Part shown: in pieces, positions 26,001-34,409 of the stretch
Layout: the number at the start of each line of letters is the position of its first letter
Position numbering within the stretch: the stretch's first letter is position 1
NCBI GenBank assembly: GCA_934167495.1
Contig: CAKPKP010000010.1
Span: 1 to 63,456, forward strand
Source: an uncultured Clostridia bacterium
GTDB lineage: Bacteria > Bacillota > Clostridia > TANB77 > CAG-508
Reading direction: 5' to 3'
DNA length: 63,456 nucleotides
Notes under the pieces: generated by a model
Seen by the model: the letters and a program-made list of their open reading frames with translations, nothing else
The model's database searches: none
Told to the model about the DNA's origin: nothing
Made by a program: the position numbers and the translations under genes

Positions 26001-27203
26001 GGTATTGTTGCAGATGTAAGTGGAAATGGAATAACAGTATATAATTGCTCTAATGAAGGTGATTTAAAAGCTAGATCTTATACAGGTGGAATTGTTGGGA
26101 AAGTAAAAAATGAAAATTTTAGCAATATAGTAATATATAATTGTAAAAACAGTGGAAAAGTAATGAATTTTGAAAATGAAAATTTATATTTTTATTCAGG
26201 AGCATATTGTGGAGGAATATTAGGAAATTTAGAAGGTAATTATAAAAATGTAAAAATATTTAATTGTATAAATTCTGGAGAACTAAATGGCAAAATGAGA
26301 AGTGGTGGAATTATTGGATATTTAAATGGAAAATATGAGAATATACAAATAGATAGATGTAAATCTAGAAATATAATTCAAGGTGGAGACGGATTAGGTG
26401 GAATAGCTGGAATAATAGATAATCTTAATTATGAAACACAATCCAATATATATATAACTAATTGTACAAATGAAGCTGAAATTAGCTCTTCTCATGGAAA
26501 TAATGTAGGAGGAATTGCTGGATATATATTTAATAATACTAATATTAATGATGATACTATACAGCCAAGTATATTAGTAATTGAAGATTGTAACAATATA
26601 GCTAATATAACGGTAAGTAAAGATCCAAGGAGTAATGTAAAACTTGAAAAAATTGGTGGAATAGCAGGTCATATATATTCTGGTGAGAGTAAAATTGTAA
26701 ATTGTATAAATGAAGGAAAGATTGAGATTGTAAATTATATTAATAAAGGGTATAATGAGGCGGAAAATGAAGCAGGTGGAATTATAGGCAATGATGATAG
26801 CTATTCAAGTGAATATATGAACTGTGAAAATAAGGGAGAAATTATAGGATATGACAGAATTGGAGGAATAGTTGGATCGATTTCAGGAATGTCCGGGTAT
26901 ACAAGAAAAGTATTAGAATGTACAAACAGTGGTAATATTACTGGACATAAAGTTGGTGGAATAATTGGTTATATAAGTAATAAGATTACTTCTGTTGAAA
27001 ATTGTAACAATAAAGGGAATTTAAATAGAGAAGATAATTTAAATAAAATATGGGCTTGGATAGGAGGAATTATAGGAGAGACTGGTCAAGGTCAATATGT
27101 TATAGATGGATGTACAAATTCAGGCAAACTTCCAAAACCTAGAAATGATTATGCTGAAGATAAAATTGGAGATATGATTGGTCAAGAACATATATATAAT
27201 TAA
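23052..27203 (+). CDS. Giant secreted BspA-like protein, paralogue of the gene at 18373
   Basis: The 1383 residues repeat the same architecture: signal peptide (residues 1-25, ending VYAEG), BspA/LRR_5 repeats to about 275, a peptidase-like region with DCVGAVNLFVYQSTG (cysteine near 334) and GQHVAMF (histidine near 417), the dockerin-like pair GDVTGTGKPSAIDALAIVKN near 630 and PTAVDALMIVQEKLG near 678, the ADLEKVGSG module near 719, and GLUG-type repeats (NCxNxGxIxGxxxxGGIxG) to the end. The central part is almost identical in DNA to the paralogue (263 bp without a difference at 24474-24736), while the ends differ, which points to gene conversion. In the dockerin-like loops D1 and D12 remain but the usual N3 and D5 are lost. 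Confidence 0.85.
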   Translation: MKKIIVATIIAIMLCVSFNLNVYAEGIKEDTYTVEEMYKYEAKEDGTIKITGVTEKFFEYYDGATILELPDEINGMEVTSILTRLNKIDTLKEIKLPKSMKVIGSHLFEDCVNLEKVTLPDNITLINEKAFYNCSNLKTIEMPESVIQIEDLAFAECRSLKKIELPANVKRLGENVFQNCTGLEEIKINNKLTVIKDNTFIGCTSLREIEIPKNITKIKTNAFKDCVSLTGVTIKNSSITLEDKIFEGIPNLTIKSYNGSTASVYAEKYENINFEGTASEISQVEKAGILMSAFAKECVENDDYSRRFTYTTNNRNNIVFAQPVDNTPVSRITVDCVGAVNLFVYQSTGLWGKDFNIPLTDPVYVSPGGIRATDIFEYIPICANGEQYTPEQIQYYATLGKVMPGDIIQLPASGNKGQHVAMFCGLGQKNDDSTREVVGKMMCPEDWSGNPNGKLIYSNINTGRDTWGSTAIVARIKEEAANELTFLYELNTKEEVEAYGRKLAEAYMQGEAEYKGETLKRKNYGINKVTVGNKTEPVIGTETIDNVEIKTIKNIKGYTVKDIKALDMFSGYSKVEVLDEEGNVITNEDEKMISTAMRVRLYKDVTAGQALEIRAGGDTLQEEYVVIIYGDVTGTGKPSAIDALAIVKNATGKISFESAIKEIAGRVSEESRKNKTRPTAVDALMIVQEKLGKIEINQGEFTEQEPEVDETSDIIPIYTRADLEKVGSGEEWLVESVGKIYTMKTDAKYVLMKDIDLSEKEWTPIGMPEIKNESGEVIKEGTALTNTFEGNNHKITGLTITGEQETKDIGLFSVSQASINHLTLENVNIHNVTFSSTAKSVLDDEEESSTNSSIAALVGCMLNNENEIILNRCKISGTVNPDIEANTNFEDDTEYTNIYIAGLVGYIYSDNENKYEIYNCENTANVYSGIKYDKYSEGFEQGNHFANRTRPYRIAGIISATNAELEVYNCKNSGEIQGDQGIAGIVADVSGNGITVYNCSNEGDLKARSYTGGIVGKVKNENFSNIVIYNCKNSGKVMNFENENLYFYSGAYCGGILGNLEGNYKNVKIFNCINSGELNGKMRSGGIIGYLNGKYENIQIDRCKSRNIIQGGDGLGGIAGIIDNLNYETQSNIYITNCTNEAEISSSHGNNVGGIAGYIFNNTNINDDTIQPSILVIEDCNNIANITVSKDPRSNVKLEKIGGIAGHIYSGESKIVNCINEGKIEIVNYINKGYNEAENEAGGIIGNDDSYSSEYMNCENKGEIIGYDRIGGIVGSISGMSGYTRKVLECTNSGNITGHKVGGIIGYISNKITSVENCNNKGNLNREDNLNKIWAWIGGIIGETGQGQYVIDGCTNSGKLPKPRNDYAEDKIGDMIGQEHIYN

Positions 27204-27212
27204 ATTTCTTAG

Positions 27213-27267
27213 ATGAACTAAACTTATTAAAAGAAAATTTTTAATAAGCTTTAGTTCATTTTTTTAC
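27213..27267 (+). terminator. Terminator after the second giant secreted protein
   Basis: ATGAACTAAA (27213-27222) pairs with TTTAGTTCAT (27250-27259), with an inner TTATTAAAA/TTTTAATAA stem, then TTTTTTT. Confidence 0.85.
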
Positions 27268-27318
27268 TATTGATGAAATATATATGTATAAATGTATTTT
27301 AATAATAGGAGGCATACC

Positions 27319-28503
27319 GTGTTTATAAAAATATTGATAGCATATATTATAGGATATGTATATATTCAAGTAGAGGGCTTTTATATTGAGAGGTTTATAA
27401 ATAGTTGCATAAGTAAAAATATATTATTGTGGAATATAAAAAGAGAAAAAAGCACAATAATGTATGCAAAAATTAGCATAAAAGATTTTAGAAAAATCAG
27501 GACTATTGCTAAAAAGACAAAATGTAAAATAAAGATAAAAAGTAAAAAAGGAGTACCAATATTATTACATAAATATAAAAAGAGAAAAATATTTTTAATA
27601 TCTTTAATGTTAGTCATAGCTATGATATTTGGAATTTCAAGATTTGTATGGAATATAGAAGTTAATGGATTAGAAAAAATAGATTATGAAAGCTTTATGA
27701 GTACATTAAAAGAAAGTGGAATAGAAATAGGTAAAAGAAAAAATAGTATAAACACAAAAGATGCAATAAATCAGATTAGATTATTAAGAGAAGATATTGC
27801 ATGGATAGGAATTAATATAGAAGGAACAAATGTAAAAGTAAATGTAGTTGAAACTCGAGAAAAACCAGAATTAATTTCACCTGATGATTATTGTAACATC
27901 GTATCTAATAAAGAAGCTATTATTACAAAAATCAGTGTTCAAAATGGTATGCCAGCTGTAAAGGTAGGAGATGTCGTAGAAGAAGGAACAATACTAGCAT
28001 ATGGATATATGGAAGGAAAATATACAGGTACAAGATATGTACATGCAACAGCAGATATAGAAGCAAAAGTATGGTATTCTGAAGAAGAAACAGTGCCAAT
28101 AAAACAAGAGATTTATACTAAAACAGGAAATGAAGAAAAAAAATACTCAATAAATATAAATAATTTCAAAATAAATTTATATAAAAGGTTTTCAAATTAT
28201 GAAAATTATGATACGATAGTAGCAAATAAAAAATTGATGTTATTTTCTAACTTATATTTACCAATTGAATTCATATGTAATACAAACTATGAAACTAAAA
28301 AAGAAGTAAAAGTTTATGAAATAGAAGAATTAAAACAAAAAACAATAGAGGAGCTTACTAAAAAGCTAGAAGAGAGAATAGAAAATATAGAAAATGTAGT
28401 AGATAAAAAAGCTTTAGTAGAACAATCAGAAGATACAATTAATGTAAAATTGGTATATACAGTTCTAGAAAATATAGGAATAGAAGAAAAATTAATATTT
28501 TGA
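27319..28503 (+). CDS. yqfD: Sporulation membrane protein YqfD
   Basis: YqfD is a mother-cell membrane protein (SpoIV/YqfD family). The 394 residues begin FIKILIAYIIGYVYIQVEG, the family N-terminus; a transmembrane helix near residue 95 (IFLISLMLVIAMIFGISRF) is followed by WNIEVNGLEKIDYESF and DIAWIGINIEGTNVKVNVVE, matching the POTRA-like extracytoplasmic part. GTG 27319 is chosen because AGGAGG lies 9 bp upstream; the ATG at 27292 precedes that site. The stop is TGA, which shows TGA is read as stop. It abuts the next gene. Confidence 0.88.
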   Translation: MFIKILIAYIIGYVYIQVEGFYIERFINSCISKNILLWNIKREKSTIMYAKISIKDFRKIRTIAKKTKCKIKIKSKKGVPILLHKYKKRKIFLISLMLVIAMIFGISRFVWNIEVNGLEKIDYESFMSTLKESGIEIGKRKNSINTKDAINQIRLLREDIAWIGINIEGTNVKVNVVETREKPELISPDDYCNIVSNKEAIITKISVQNGMPAVKVGDVVEEGTILAYGYMEGKYTGTRYVHATADIEAKVWYSEEETVPIKQEIYTKTGNEEKKYSININNFKINLYKRFSNYENYDTIVANKKLMLFSNLYLPIEFICNTNYETKKEVKVYEIEELKQKTIEELTKKLEERIENIENVVDKKALVEQSEDTINVKLVYTVLENIGIEEKLIF

Positions 28504-28517
28504 AAGGAGTTAAAATT

Positions 28518-29705
28518 ATGCCAGAAAGAAGTTTGAGAGTAGTAAAAACAGACAAAACTTTTTTTAATAAAATATCAAATACTCTTACAAAGCTATTAAT
28601 TCCAACTAGAGTCAGCTTTAACAGTGTGTTAATAACTTTAAAAAGAAATAGTTTGTTAAAAGCATATGAAGCATACACAAATACATCACAAGACGATAGC
28701 AAAAAAGAAATTTTACAAAATAAATATGAAGATGCATATACATTATATTTAGAATCAATAGATAAATTTATAATGGATTCTATCTATAAAAAAGTAAAAA
28801 ACGATACAGCAACACCTTTTGAAAGAGAAGCATTATCTAAATACTACACAATAGTTCAACTAAAAGATGTAGAATATGTAGAATATAAACATAAAAAACA
28901 AAAATTCTTATTAGAACTAGATTATGAATCTATAAAAAATGGAAAAAAAGAAAAAGCTATAGAAAAATACAATAATATGTATGTAAAGAAAATGGATACA
29001 TTATATAAAGGAATTTTAAAAACTTATTCAGTACAATTATCAGACAGTTATAAAATGAAAGTTGAAGCACAACAAGAAATATATAGAAAAATATATGATA
29101 TTCTAGAAGAATATGTTGTAAATATATTACCTATAAAAATAAAACAAGGTAATGAAGAAATATATAATAAAATAATGAAAGATTATGAAGAAGTAGAAAA
29201 ATTTGCAGTAGGAAAGCTAGATGAAAGGGATAATCTAGAAAAAAATATGTTATTACTAGGAATTAGCAGACAACTATTTACACACAGTTTACCTCTAGTA
29301 GCAGCGGAGCAATGTTATAATCAATTATTAGAAACAGCTAGAAACTTAATAGTAAATGCTAAAAATGCCAAAAAGAAAGAAGATGCATACAAAACTTTAC
29401 TTTTAGTAGTTAAAGACTATAATTTAAAATTACTTGCAACAAAAGTATATTGGGAAAAACCAAACGATAAAGAAGATTATAAAAAAATTTGGCAAGATTA
29501 TGATAAACTTCAAAGTGAAAAAGAAAAAGAAATTGTATGTTTAAAAAGTGAGTTAGTTGCATTAAGAAAATTAGAAAAAGATAACAGTAAAATTGAGAAA
29601 ATATATAAAAATAAATTAGTAGAATATGGCGTAATGAAAAACATGAAGAATACATGTAAAACTATAAAAAATATTAAATATACAAAAAAAGTATTAGTTA
29701 AATAA
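28518..29705 (+). CDS. Protein of unknown function between yqfD and ybeY
   Basis: I do not recognise this 395-residue protein. It is rich in Lys, Glu and Tyr, has no signal peptide or membrane segment, and looks mostly helical with coiled-coil stretches (for example residues 330-375). In many Firmicutes phoH and an HD-family hydrolase gene lie between yqfD and ybeY; this gene occupies that place but has no Walker or HD motif. ATG 28518 is preferred, 8 bp after AAAGGAG; the frame also opens at TTG 28500 inside the yqfD stop. It is probably co-transcribed with yqfD, ybeY and the genes behind. Confidence 0.6.
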   Translation: MPERSLRVVKTDKTFFNKISNTLTKLLIPTRVSFNSVLITLKRNSLLKAYEAYTNTSQDDSKKEILQNKYEDAYTLYLESIDKFIMDSIYKKVKNDTATPFEREALSKYYTIVQLKDVEYVEYKHKKQKFLLELDYESIKNGKKEKAIEKYNNMYVKKMDTLYKGILKTYSVQLSDSYKMKVEAQQEIYRKIYDILEEYVVNILPIKIKQGNEEIYNKIMKDYEEVEKFAVGKLDERDNLEKNMLLLGISRQLFTHSLPLVAAEQCYNQLLETARNLIVNAKNAKKKEDAYKTLLLVVKDYNLKLLATKVYWEKPNDKEDYKKIWQDYDKLQSEKEKEIVCLKSELVALRKLEKDNSKIEKIYKNKLVEYGVMKNMKNTCKTIKNIKYTKKVLVK

Positions 29706-29717
29706 GAAGGAATATAT

Positions 29718-30197
29718 ATGAATGAAATTTTAGAAATAGAATTTTTAGATATTGATGAAAATGAAGAATACAAAAAAATAATAAGAAAAGTAATAGAAAC
29801 TTGCTTCGAAGAGGAAAAACTACAAAATAGCAAATTATATGTAAATGTAATATTAACAAATCCTAAAAATATTAAAGAGATAAACACAAAATTTAGAAAT
29901 ATAGAAAAGGAAACTGATGTGCTTTCTTTTCCAATGTTTGAAAAAGAAGATATAGAAATCTTTAAAAATTCAGAAAATGAAATAGAAGAAGTTTTAGGAG
30001 ATATTATTGTATCAATAGAAAGAGTAAAAGAGCAAGCAATAGAATATGGACATAGTTTTGAAAGAGAATTAGCATATATGATAGTACATGGCTTTTATCA
30101 TTTAATGGGATATGATCATATGACAGAAGAAGATAAAAGCAAAATGAGACCAAAAGAAGAAAAAATTTTAGAAAAATTAAAAATTACAAGAGAGTAG
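29718..30197 (+). CDS. ybeY: rRNA maturation endoribonuclease YbeY
   Basis: YbeY is a zinc metalloprotein needed for 16S rRNA 3'-end processing and ribosome quality control. The zinc motif is HGFYHLMGYDH (three histidines in the usual HGxLHLxGYDH arrangement, with Y replacing L). NTKFRNIEKETDVLSFPM and EVLGDIIVSIERV upstream are also family-typical. The length is 159 residues. It lies in the usual neighbourhood upstream of era and recO. Confidence 0.95.
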   Translation: MNEILEIEFLDIDENEEYKKIIRKVIETCFEEEKLQNSKLYVNVILTNPKNIKEINTKFRNIEKETDVLSFPMFEKEDIEIFKNSENEIEEVLGDIIVSIERVKEQAIEYGHSFERELAYMIVHGFYHLMGYDHMTEEDKSKMRPKEEKILEKLKITRE

Positions 30198-30206
30198 GTA
30201 ATAAAT

Positions 30207-31328
30207 ATGTCTAGAAAAAATAAAAATCAAACTAAGAAAGCAAACAAAGGATTTAAAATTTTTATTATACTAACAGTATTAATAATAATCGTATTAGTTG
30301 CAATTTTAGGATATAAAATTTTAAAGGACAAACCTATAAATTTAAGCAATATAAAACCAACCTTAAGTAACCATATTGATGAAATTGTTCCAACGCCAAC
30401 ACCTACACCAATCGTAGAAGAAAAGAAAGTTCAAATATATACTGGTGATGATAGACCAATAGCAGTAATGTTAGACAATAATAAAGATGCATGGCCACAT
30501 GCTTCTTTAAATGAAGCATACATAGTATATGAAATAATAGTTGAAGGAAATGAAACAAGACTTATGGCTATATTTAAAGGAAAAGATTTAGATGAGATAG
30601 GACCAGTAAGAAGTTCAAGACATTATTTCTTAGACTATGCATTAGAAAATGATGCTTTATATACACATTTTGGTTGGAGCCCTCAAGCAGAATCAGATAT
30701 AAGAACATTAGATGTAGATAATATAAACGGAATAAATTATGATTCAGGAAGAAATAAAACAGATTCATCATTGTTCTGGAGAACAAATAAAAAGTATGCT
30801 CCACACAATGCAATGGTATCAACATCAGCAATATTAGAAATAGCAGACAAGCTAGGATATAGAACAACATCAACAGAAGAAAGTGTTTTAAAATATGTAC
30901 CTGAAGAATTTGATTTAAAAACAGAAACAGTAGCAACAGATGTAGTAATACCATATGCTTCTGGAAACCATGTAGAATATGAATATGATGCAGAAACTAA
31001 AAGATACACAAGATACTCAAAAGGAACTTTGCAAACAGATGAAACTACAGGAGAACCAATAACAACAAAAAATATAATAATAACATTTGCAAATAATTAT
31101 ACATTAAGAGATTCTGAAAATAAAGGAAGACAAGGAATAGAAAACATAGGTGATTTAGATGGATATTATATTACAAATGGGAAAGTAATACCAATAATAT
31201 GTTCTAAAGAAGCTAGATCTTTAAAAACAGTATATAAAGATGCTGTAACAGGAAAAGAAATAGAAGTAAATGATGGAAATACATTTGTACAAATCTGTCC
31301 ACTAGAAGCGGAAGTAACATTTGAATAA
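30207..31328 (+). CDS. DUF3048 (YerB-like) membrane-anchored protein
   Basis: The 373-residue protein has a basic N-terminus and one transmembrane helix (residues 18-39), a proline/threonine linker (VPTPTPTPIVEE) and a DUF3048 domain outside the membrane: DDRPIAVMLDNNKDAWPHASLNEAYIVYE, then RLMAIFKGKDLDEIGPVRSSRHYFLDYALE and WRTNKKYAPHNAMVS. B. subtilis YerB is a lipoprotein of the same family; here a transmembrane anchor replaces the lipobox. The molecular role of the family is not known to me. Confidence 0.85.
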   Translation: MSRKNKNQTKKANKGFKIFIILTVLIIIVLVAILGYKILKDKPINLSNIKPTLSNHIDEIVPTPTPTPIVEEKKVQIYTGDDRPIAVMLDNNKDAWPHASLNEAYIVYEIIVEGNETRLMAIFKGKDLDEIGPVRSSRHYFLDYALENDALYTHFGWSPQAESDIRTLDVDNINGINYDSGRNKTDSSLFWRTNKKYAPHNAMVSTSAILEIADKLGYRTTSTEESVLKYVPEEFDLKTETVATDVVIPYASGNHVEYEYDAETKRYTRYSKGTLQTDETTGEPITTKNIIITFANNYTLRDSENKGRQGIENIGDLDGYYITNGKVIPIICSKEARSLKTVYKDAVTGKEIEVNDGNTFVQICPLEAEVTFE

Positions 31329-31343
31329 AAGAAAGGTCAAAGA

Positions 31344-32243
31344 ATGGAAAAATTTAAATCAGGGTTTGTTTCAATAATAGGAAGAACAAACGTTGGAAAA
31401 TCAACATTAATAAATAGTTTAACAAATCAAAAAGTTGCAATAGCTGTGAACAAACCACAAACAACAAGAACAGCTATAAAAGCTATAATAAATAATCCAA
31501 ATTCTCAAATAATAATTACAGATACACCAGGAATTCATAAACCAAGAACAAAATTAGGAACAGTTATGAATGAAACTGCATTTACTATGGTAGGAGAAGT
31601 TGATGTTATATTATTTGTAATAGAAGCAACTTCAGAAACTATAGGTAAAGGCGATAGAATAATATTAGACAAATTAAAAGAAAGTAATAAAAAAGCAATA
31701 CTAATAATAAATAAAATTGATTTAATAAAAAGAGAAAAATTGCTATCGCTTATAGATTTATATAGCAAAGAATATAACTTTGAAGCAGTAATTCCAATAT
31801 CTGCAAACAAAAGAAAAGGAATGGAAGAAATAATAAAAGAAATAGAAAAATTACTTCCAGAAGGTCCAAAATATTATGATGAGGAAGAATATACAGATCA
31901 AACAGCAAGACAACTAGCAGAAGAAATAATAAGAGAAAAAGCATTAAAATTATTAAATGAAGAAGTACCACATGGAATATATGTAGAAATAGAGAAATTT
32001 AAATATAGAAAAACAGTAAAAAAAGAAGATATATACGATATAGATGCAACAATATATTGTGAAAGAAATTCTCACAAAGGTATAATCATAGGAAAAGAAG
32101 GAAATTTATTGAAAAAAATTGGTCAATATTCAAGACAAGATATAGAAGATATGTTGGGGACAAAAGTAAACTTGAAACTATGGGTAAAAGTAAAAGAAGA
32201 TTGGCAAGATAGTGAAAATATTTTAAAAAAATTTAAACTTTAG
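31344..32243 (+). CDS. era: GTPase Era
   Basis: Era binds the 3' end of 16S rRNA and controls 30S maturation. G1 is GRTNVGKST, then TRTAIKAI, DTPG (G3), NKID (G4) and SANK (G5); the C-terminal KH domain has GIIIGKEGNLLKKIG. The length of 299 residues is standard. It lies 16 bp after the DUF3048 gene and upstream of yqzL and recO, the usual Firmicutes order. Confidence 0.97.
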   Translation: MEKFKSGFVSIIGRTNVGKSTLINSLTNQKVAIAVNKPQTTRTAIKAIINNPNSQIIITDTPGIHKPRTKLGTVMNETAFTMVGEVDVILFVIEATSETIGKGDRIILDKLKESNKKAILIINKIDLIKREKLLSLIDLYSKEYNFEAVIPISANKRKGMEEIIKEIEKLLPEGPKYYDEEEYTDQTARQLAEEIIREKALKLLNEEVPHGIYVEIEKFKYRKTVKKEDIYDIDATIYCERNSHKGIIIGKEGNLLKKIGQYSRQDIEDMLGTKVNLKLWVKVKEDWQDSENILKKFKL

Positions 32244-32317
32244 AACAATAAAAAACAAAATTTGCTAGTATAAATGTTGTAAAATTACTAAAGATATATA
32301 TACAGGAGATGAAAGTT

Positions 32318-32470
32318 ATGATAAAACAAATAGCGTGGAATACCTTTAAAAATACTGGAGACATAAATGCATATATGGAATTTAGACAAGTAAAAAATAT
32401 AGAAGAAAATATGGAAGTTGAAGAATATGAAAACATTAAAAGTGAATGGGATAATAATAGCAGAAAATAA
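32318..32470 (+). CDS. yqzL: YqzL-family small protein
   Basis: A 50-residue reading frame starts at ATG 32318 after CAGGAGATG. MIKQIAWNTFKNTGDINAYM resembles the YqzL pattern (a W-x-x-F-x-x-T-G-x-I-x-x-Y motif followed by F-K/R), and it sits between era and recO exactly as yqzL does in B. subtilis. The 3' part overlaps the first codons of recO. The function of YqzL is unknown to me. The length is close to the family's 45-50 residues. Confidence 0.75.
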   Translation: MIKQIAWNTFKNTGDINAYMEFRQVKNIEENMEVEEYENIKSEWDNNSRK

Positions 32471-33152
32471 TATGGGAGATTATGATAAAATGCTTACAAT
32501 GTTAACTCCAAATTTAGGAAAAATTGGGTGCACTGCTAAAGGCGCAAGGAGACCAAAAAGTCTTTTAATGGCAGGTACTCAATTTTTATGCTTTGGGGAA
32601 TATTTATTATATAAATCTGGAGATATTTATAGCATAAATTCTTGTGAAACTATAGAAATGTTTTATAATTTAAGAACAGATTTAGATAAATTAACATATG
32701 CATCACATATTACCAAAATAATAAATGATGTTACAACAGAAAATCAAAATACATATAATACGCTTAAGTTATTCTTAAATACTTTATTTGCAATATCAGA
32801 AACAGATAAAGATTTAGATTTTATAACATCAGTATTTAAAATGAGATTAATGAAAATAATAGGATTTTGCCCTAATGTAAATGAGTGTGTAATTTGCAAG
32901 GAAAAAGAAGAGCTAACACATTTTAGTTTTAAAGATAATGGGTTTAAATGCAAAGCTTGTAGCAAACAAGATAAAGGTGCTTTATCAATTTCAGAAGCTA
33001 CAAAAAATGCTATAATTTATAGTATAAAAGCAGATCCTAAAAAAATATTTTCATTTTCTTTATCAGAAAGTGCACAAAAAGAGTTTAATATTGTCTCAAA
33101 AATATATTTGAATGAGAAATTAGAGAAAGAGTATAAAATAAATTTAATATAG
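32427..33152 (+). CDS. recO: DNA repair protein RecO
   Basis: RecO loads RecA with RecR in recombinational repair. KVNGIIIAENNMGDYDKMLTMLTPNLGKIGCTAKGARRPKS is the N-terminal OB-fold signature; the zinc module CVICKEKEELTHFSFKDNGFKCKAC near residue 150 has the expected four cysteines. The length is 241 residues. ATG 32427 is preferred; TTG 32418 would add three residues. It overlaps yqzL. Confidence 0.93.
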   Translation: MKTLKVNGIIIAENNMGDYDKMLTMLTPNLGKIGCTAKGARRPKSLLMAGTQFLCFGEYLLYKSGDIYSINSCETIEMFYNLRTDLDKLTYASHITKIINDVTTENQNTYNTLKLFLNTLFAISETDKDLDFITSVFKMRLMKIIGFCPNVNECVICKEKEELTHFSFKDNGFKCKACSKQDKGALSISEATKNAIIYSIKADPKKIFSFSLSESAQKEFNIVSKIYLNEKLEKEYKINLI

Positions 33153-33218
33153 CTATTGCAAAAAAATAAAAAAGTTTATATAATACAAATACTAAAATAC
33201 ATTAAAGGAGTGGTAATT

Positions 33219-33761
33219 ATGAATATAACAATAACAGGAAAAGATTTAAAAGCTACAGAAGCAATAAAAGATTATGTAGAAAAGAAATTAGGAAGAATTG
33301 AAAAATATTTTGGAGAAGAAGATACAGACGTAAATGTTACAATAAAAGTAGAAAAAACATCTCAAATAGCAGATATGTGTGTTACTGTAAAAGGAGTTTC
33401 ATACAGAGCTGTTACTGAAAACAAAGACTTATACGCATCTATAGATAAAGATATAGATATATTAGAAGCTCAAATAAGAAAAGAAAAAACAAGAAGAGAA
33501 AAATTAACAAAAGATTCTTCAATCAAACAACAAGAAATGGAAATGTCAAAAGATGTAAGAACAGTTGAAATAGAAGATGAAGTTGTAAAAACAACATATT
33601 ACGATGTAAGACCAATGTCTATAGAAGATGCAATATTAAAAATAAAAGAAAAATCAACAAATCAATTTGTAACATTTATAAACATAGACACAAACAAAGT
33701 AAACGTTCTTTACAGATTAAAAGATGGAAAGAACTATGGAATAGCTGAACCAGAATGTTAA
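33219..33761 (+). CDS. hpf: Long-form ribosome hibernation promoting factor
   Basis: HPF dimerises 70S ribosomes into inactive 100S particles. The N-terminal domain MNITITGKDLKATEAIKDYVEKKL and the C-terminal dimerisation domain VKTTYYDVRPMSIEDAILKI ... FVTFINIDTNKVNVLYRLKDGKNYGIAEPE are both present, so this is the long form (180 residues). ATG 33219 follows AAAGGAGTGG; frames upstream lack a binding site. Two terminators follow. Confidence 0.95.
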   Translation: MNITITGKDLKATEAIKDYVEKKLGRIEKYFGEEDTDVNVTIKVEKTSQIADMCVTVKGVSYRAVTENKDLYASIDKDIDILEAQIRKEKTRREKLTKDSSIKQQEMEMSKDVRTVEIEDEVVKTTYYDVRPMSIEDAILKIKEKSTNQFVTFINIDTNKVNVLYRLKDGKNYGIAEPEC

Positions 33762-33765
33762 TAGG

Positions 33766-33802
33766 AAAAACGTACATTATAATTTTATAATGTACGTTTT
33801 TG
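33766..33802 (+). terminator. Terminator after hpf
   Basis: AAAAACGTACATTATAA (33766-33782) pairs with TTATAATGTACGTTTTT (33785-33801), a long perfect stem ending in T residues. Confidence 0.85.
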
Positions 33803-33805
33803 TAT

Positions 33806-33835
33806 AAAAGGTAGGAATGCAAATCCTACCTTTTT
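33806..33835. terminator. Second, bidirectional terminator between hpf and the convergent SASP gene
   Basis: AAAAGGTAGGA pairs with TCCTACCTTTTT (33824-33835) around a 7-base loop; A and T runs on either side allow it to work in both directions. Confidence 0.75.
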
Positions 33836-33906
33836 ATGTAAAAAAGCAAAATTTACATTCATACCTAAAAATAATATAAAATCTAAACTAGAAACTAGTA
33901 TAAAAA

Positions 33907-34110
33907 CTATTTACCAATCATAGAGTTTTCAGCTTGTTGTATCATTTTCTTAACCATGTTTCCACCTATTTTACCAGCGTCTTTAGCTGATATATCTCCG
34001 TTATAACCGTTTTTTAAGTTAACACCAACTTCGCTAGCTACTTCATATTTGAATCTATCTAAAGAATCCATAGCTTCTGGAACTATTTTTTTGTTACTAT
34101 TGTTTGCCAT
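33907..34110 (-). CDS. Alpha/beta-type small acid-soluble spore protein
   Basis: SASPs coat spore DNA and are degraded on germination by the protease GPR. The 67-residue protein contains the GPR recognition region FKYEVASEVGV and the C-terminal signature GDISAKDAGKIGGNMVKKMIQQAE. ATG (minus strand, 34110) lies 8-9 bp after AGGAGGTG; an in-frame ATG four codons earlier lies before that site. It is monocistronic, convergent with hpf. In the family such genes are read by sigma-G, but I could not make out a clear sigma-G promoter. Confidence 0.95.
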   Translation of the reverse strand: MANNSNKKIVPEAMDSLDRFKYEVASEVGVNLKNGYNGDISAKDAGKIGGNMVKKMIQQAENSMIGK

Positions 34111-34355
34111 TTTAAAATTCACCTCCTAGGAACTTAATATACAATTAAATGAAAAAACAATAATTTCAAAAATTCTAATTAAATTAATTTTATATAATAA
34201 AAAACTAATTTTATTATAATTGAATCGAATATAATTTGTCTTTTCACTATTATGATGTGCAATATGAAAAAAAATAAACTGGCAATTTATAGTAATTTAT
34301 AAAAACATAAAAAGTAACAAAATACTTATAAAAGTAAACAAATTAAATAAAAATA

Positions 34356-34383
34356 TTGTAAAAAAATAATTTAATGTTATAAT
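34356..34383 (+). promoter_or_regulatory. Sigma-A-like promoter of the HAD phosphatase gene
   Basis: TTGTAA (34356-34361), 16 bp, TATAAT (34378-34383), about 25 bp before the start codon. Confidence 0.55.
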
Positions 34384-34409
34384 AAATGAAAAAAAGTGGA
34401 GATAAAAAA

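Noticed and set aside
18434..27617. Long leucine-rich frames on the minus strand across the giant secreted-protein genes
   Set aside because: They are mirror images of AT-rich repeat codons on the plus strand, without ribosome binding sites or recognisable motifs.
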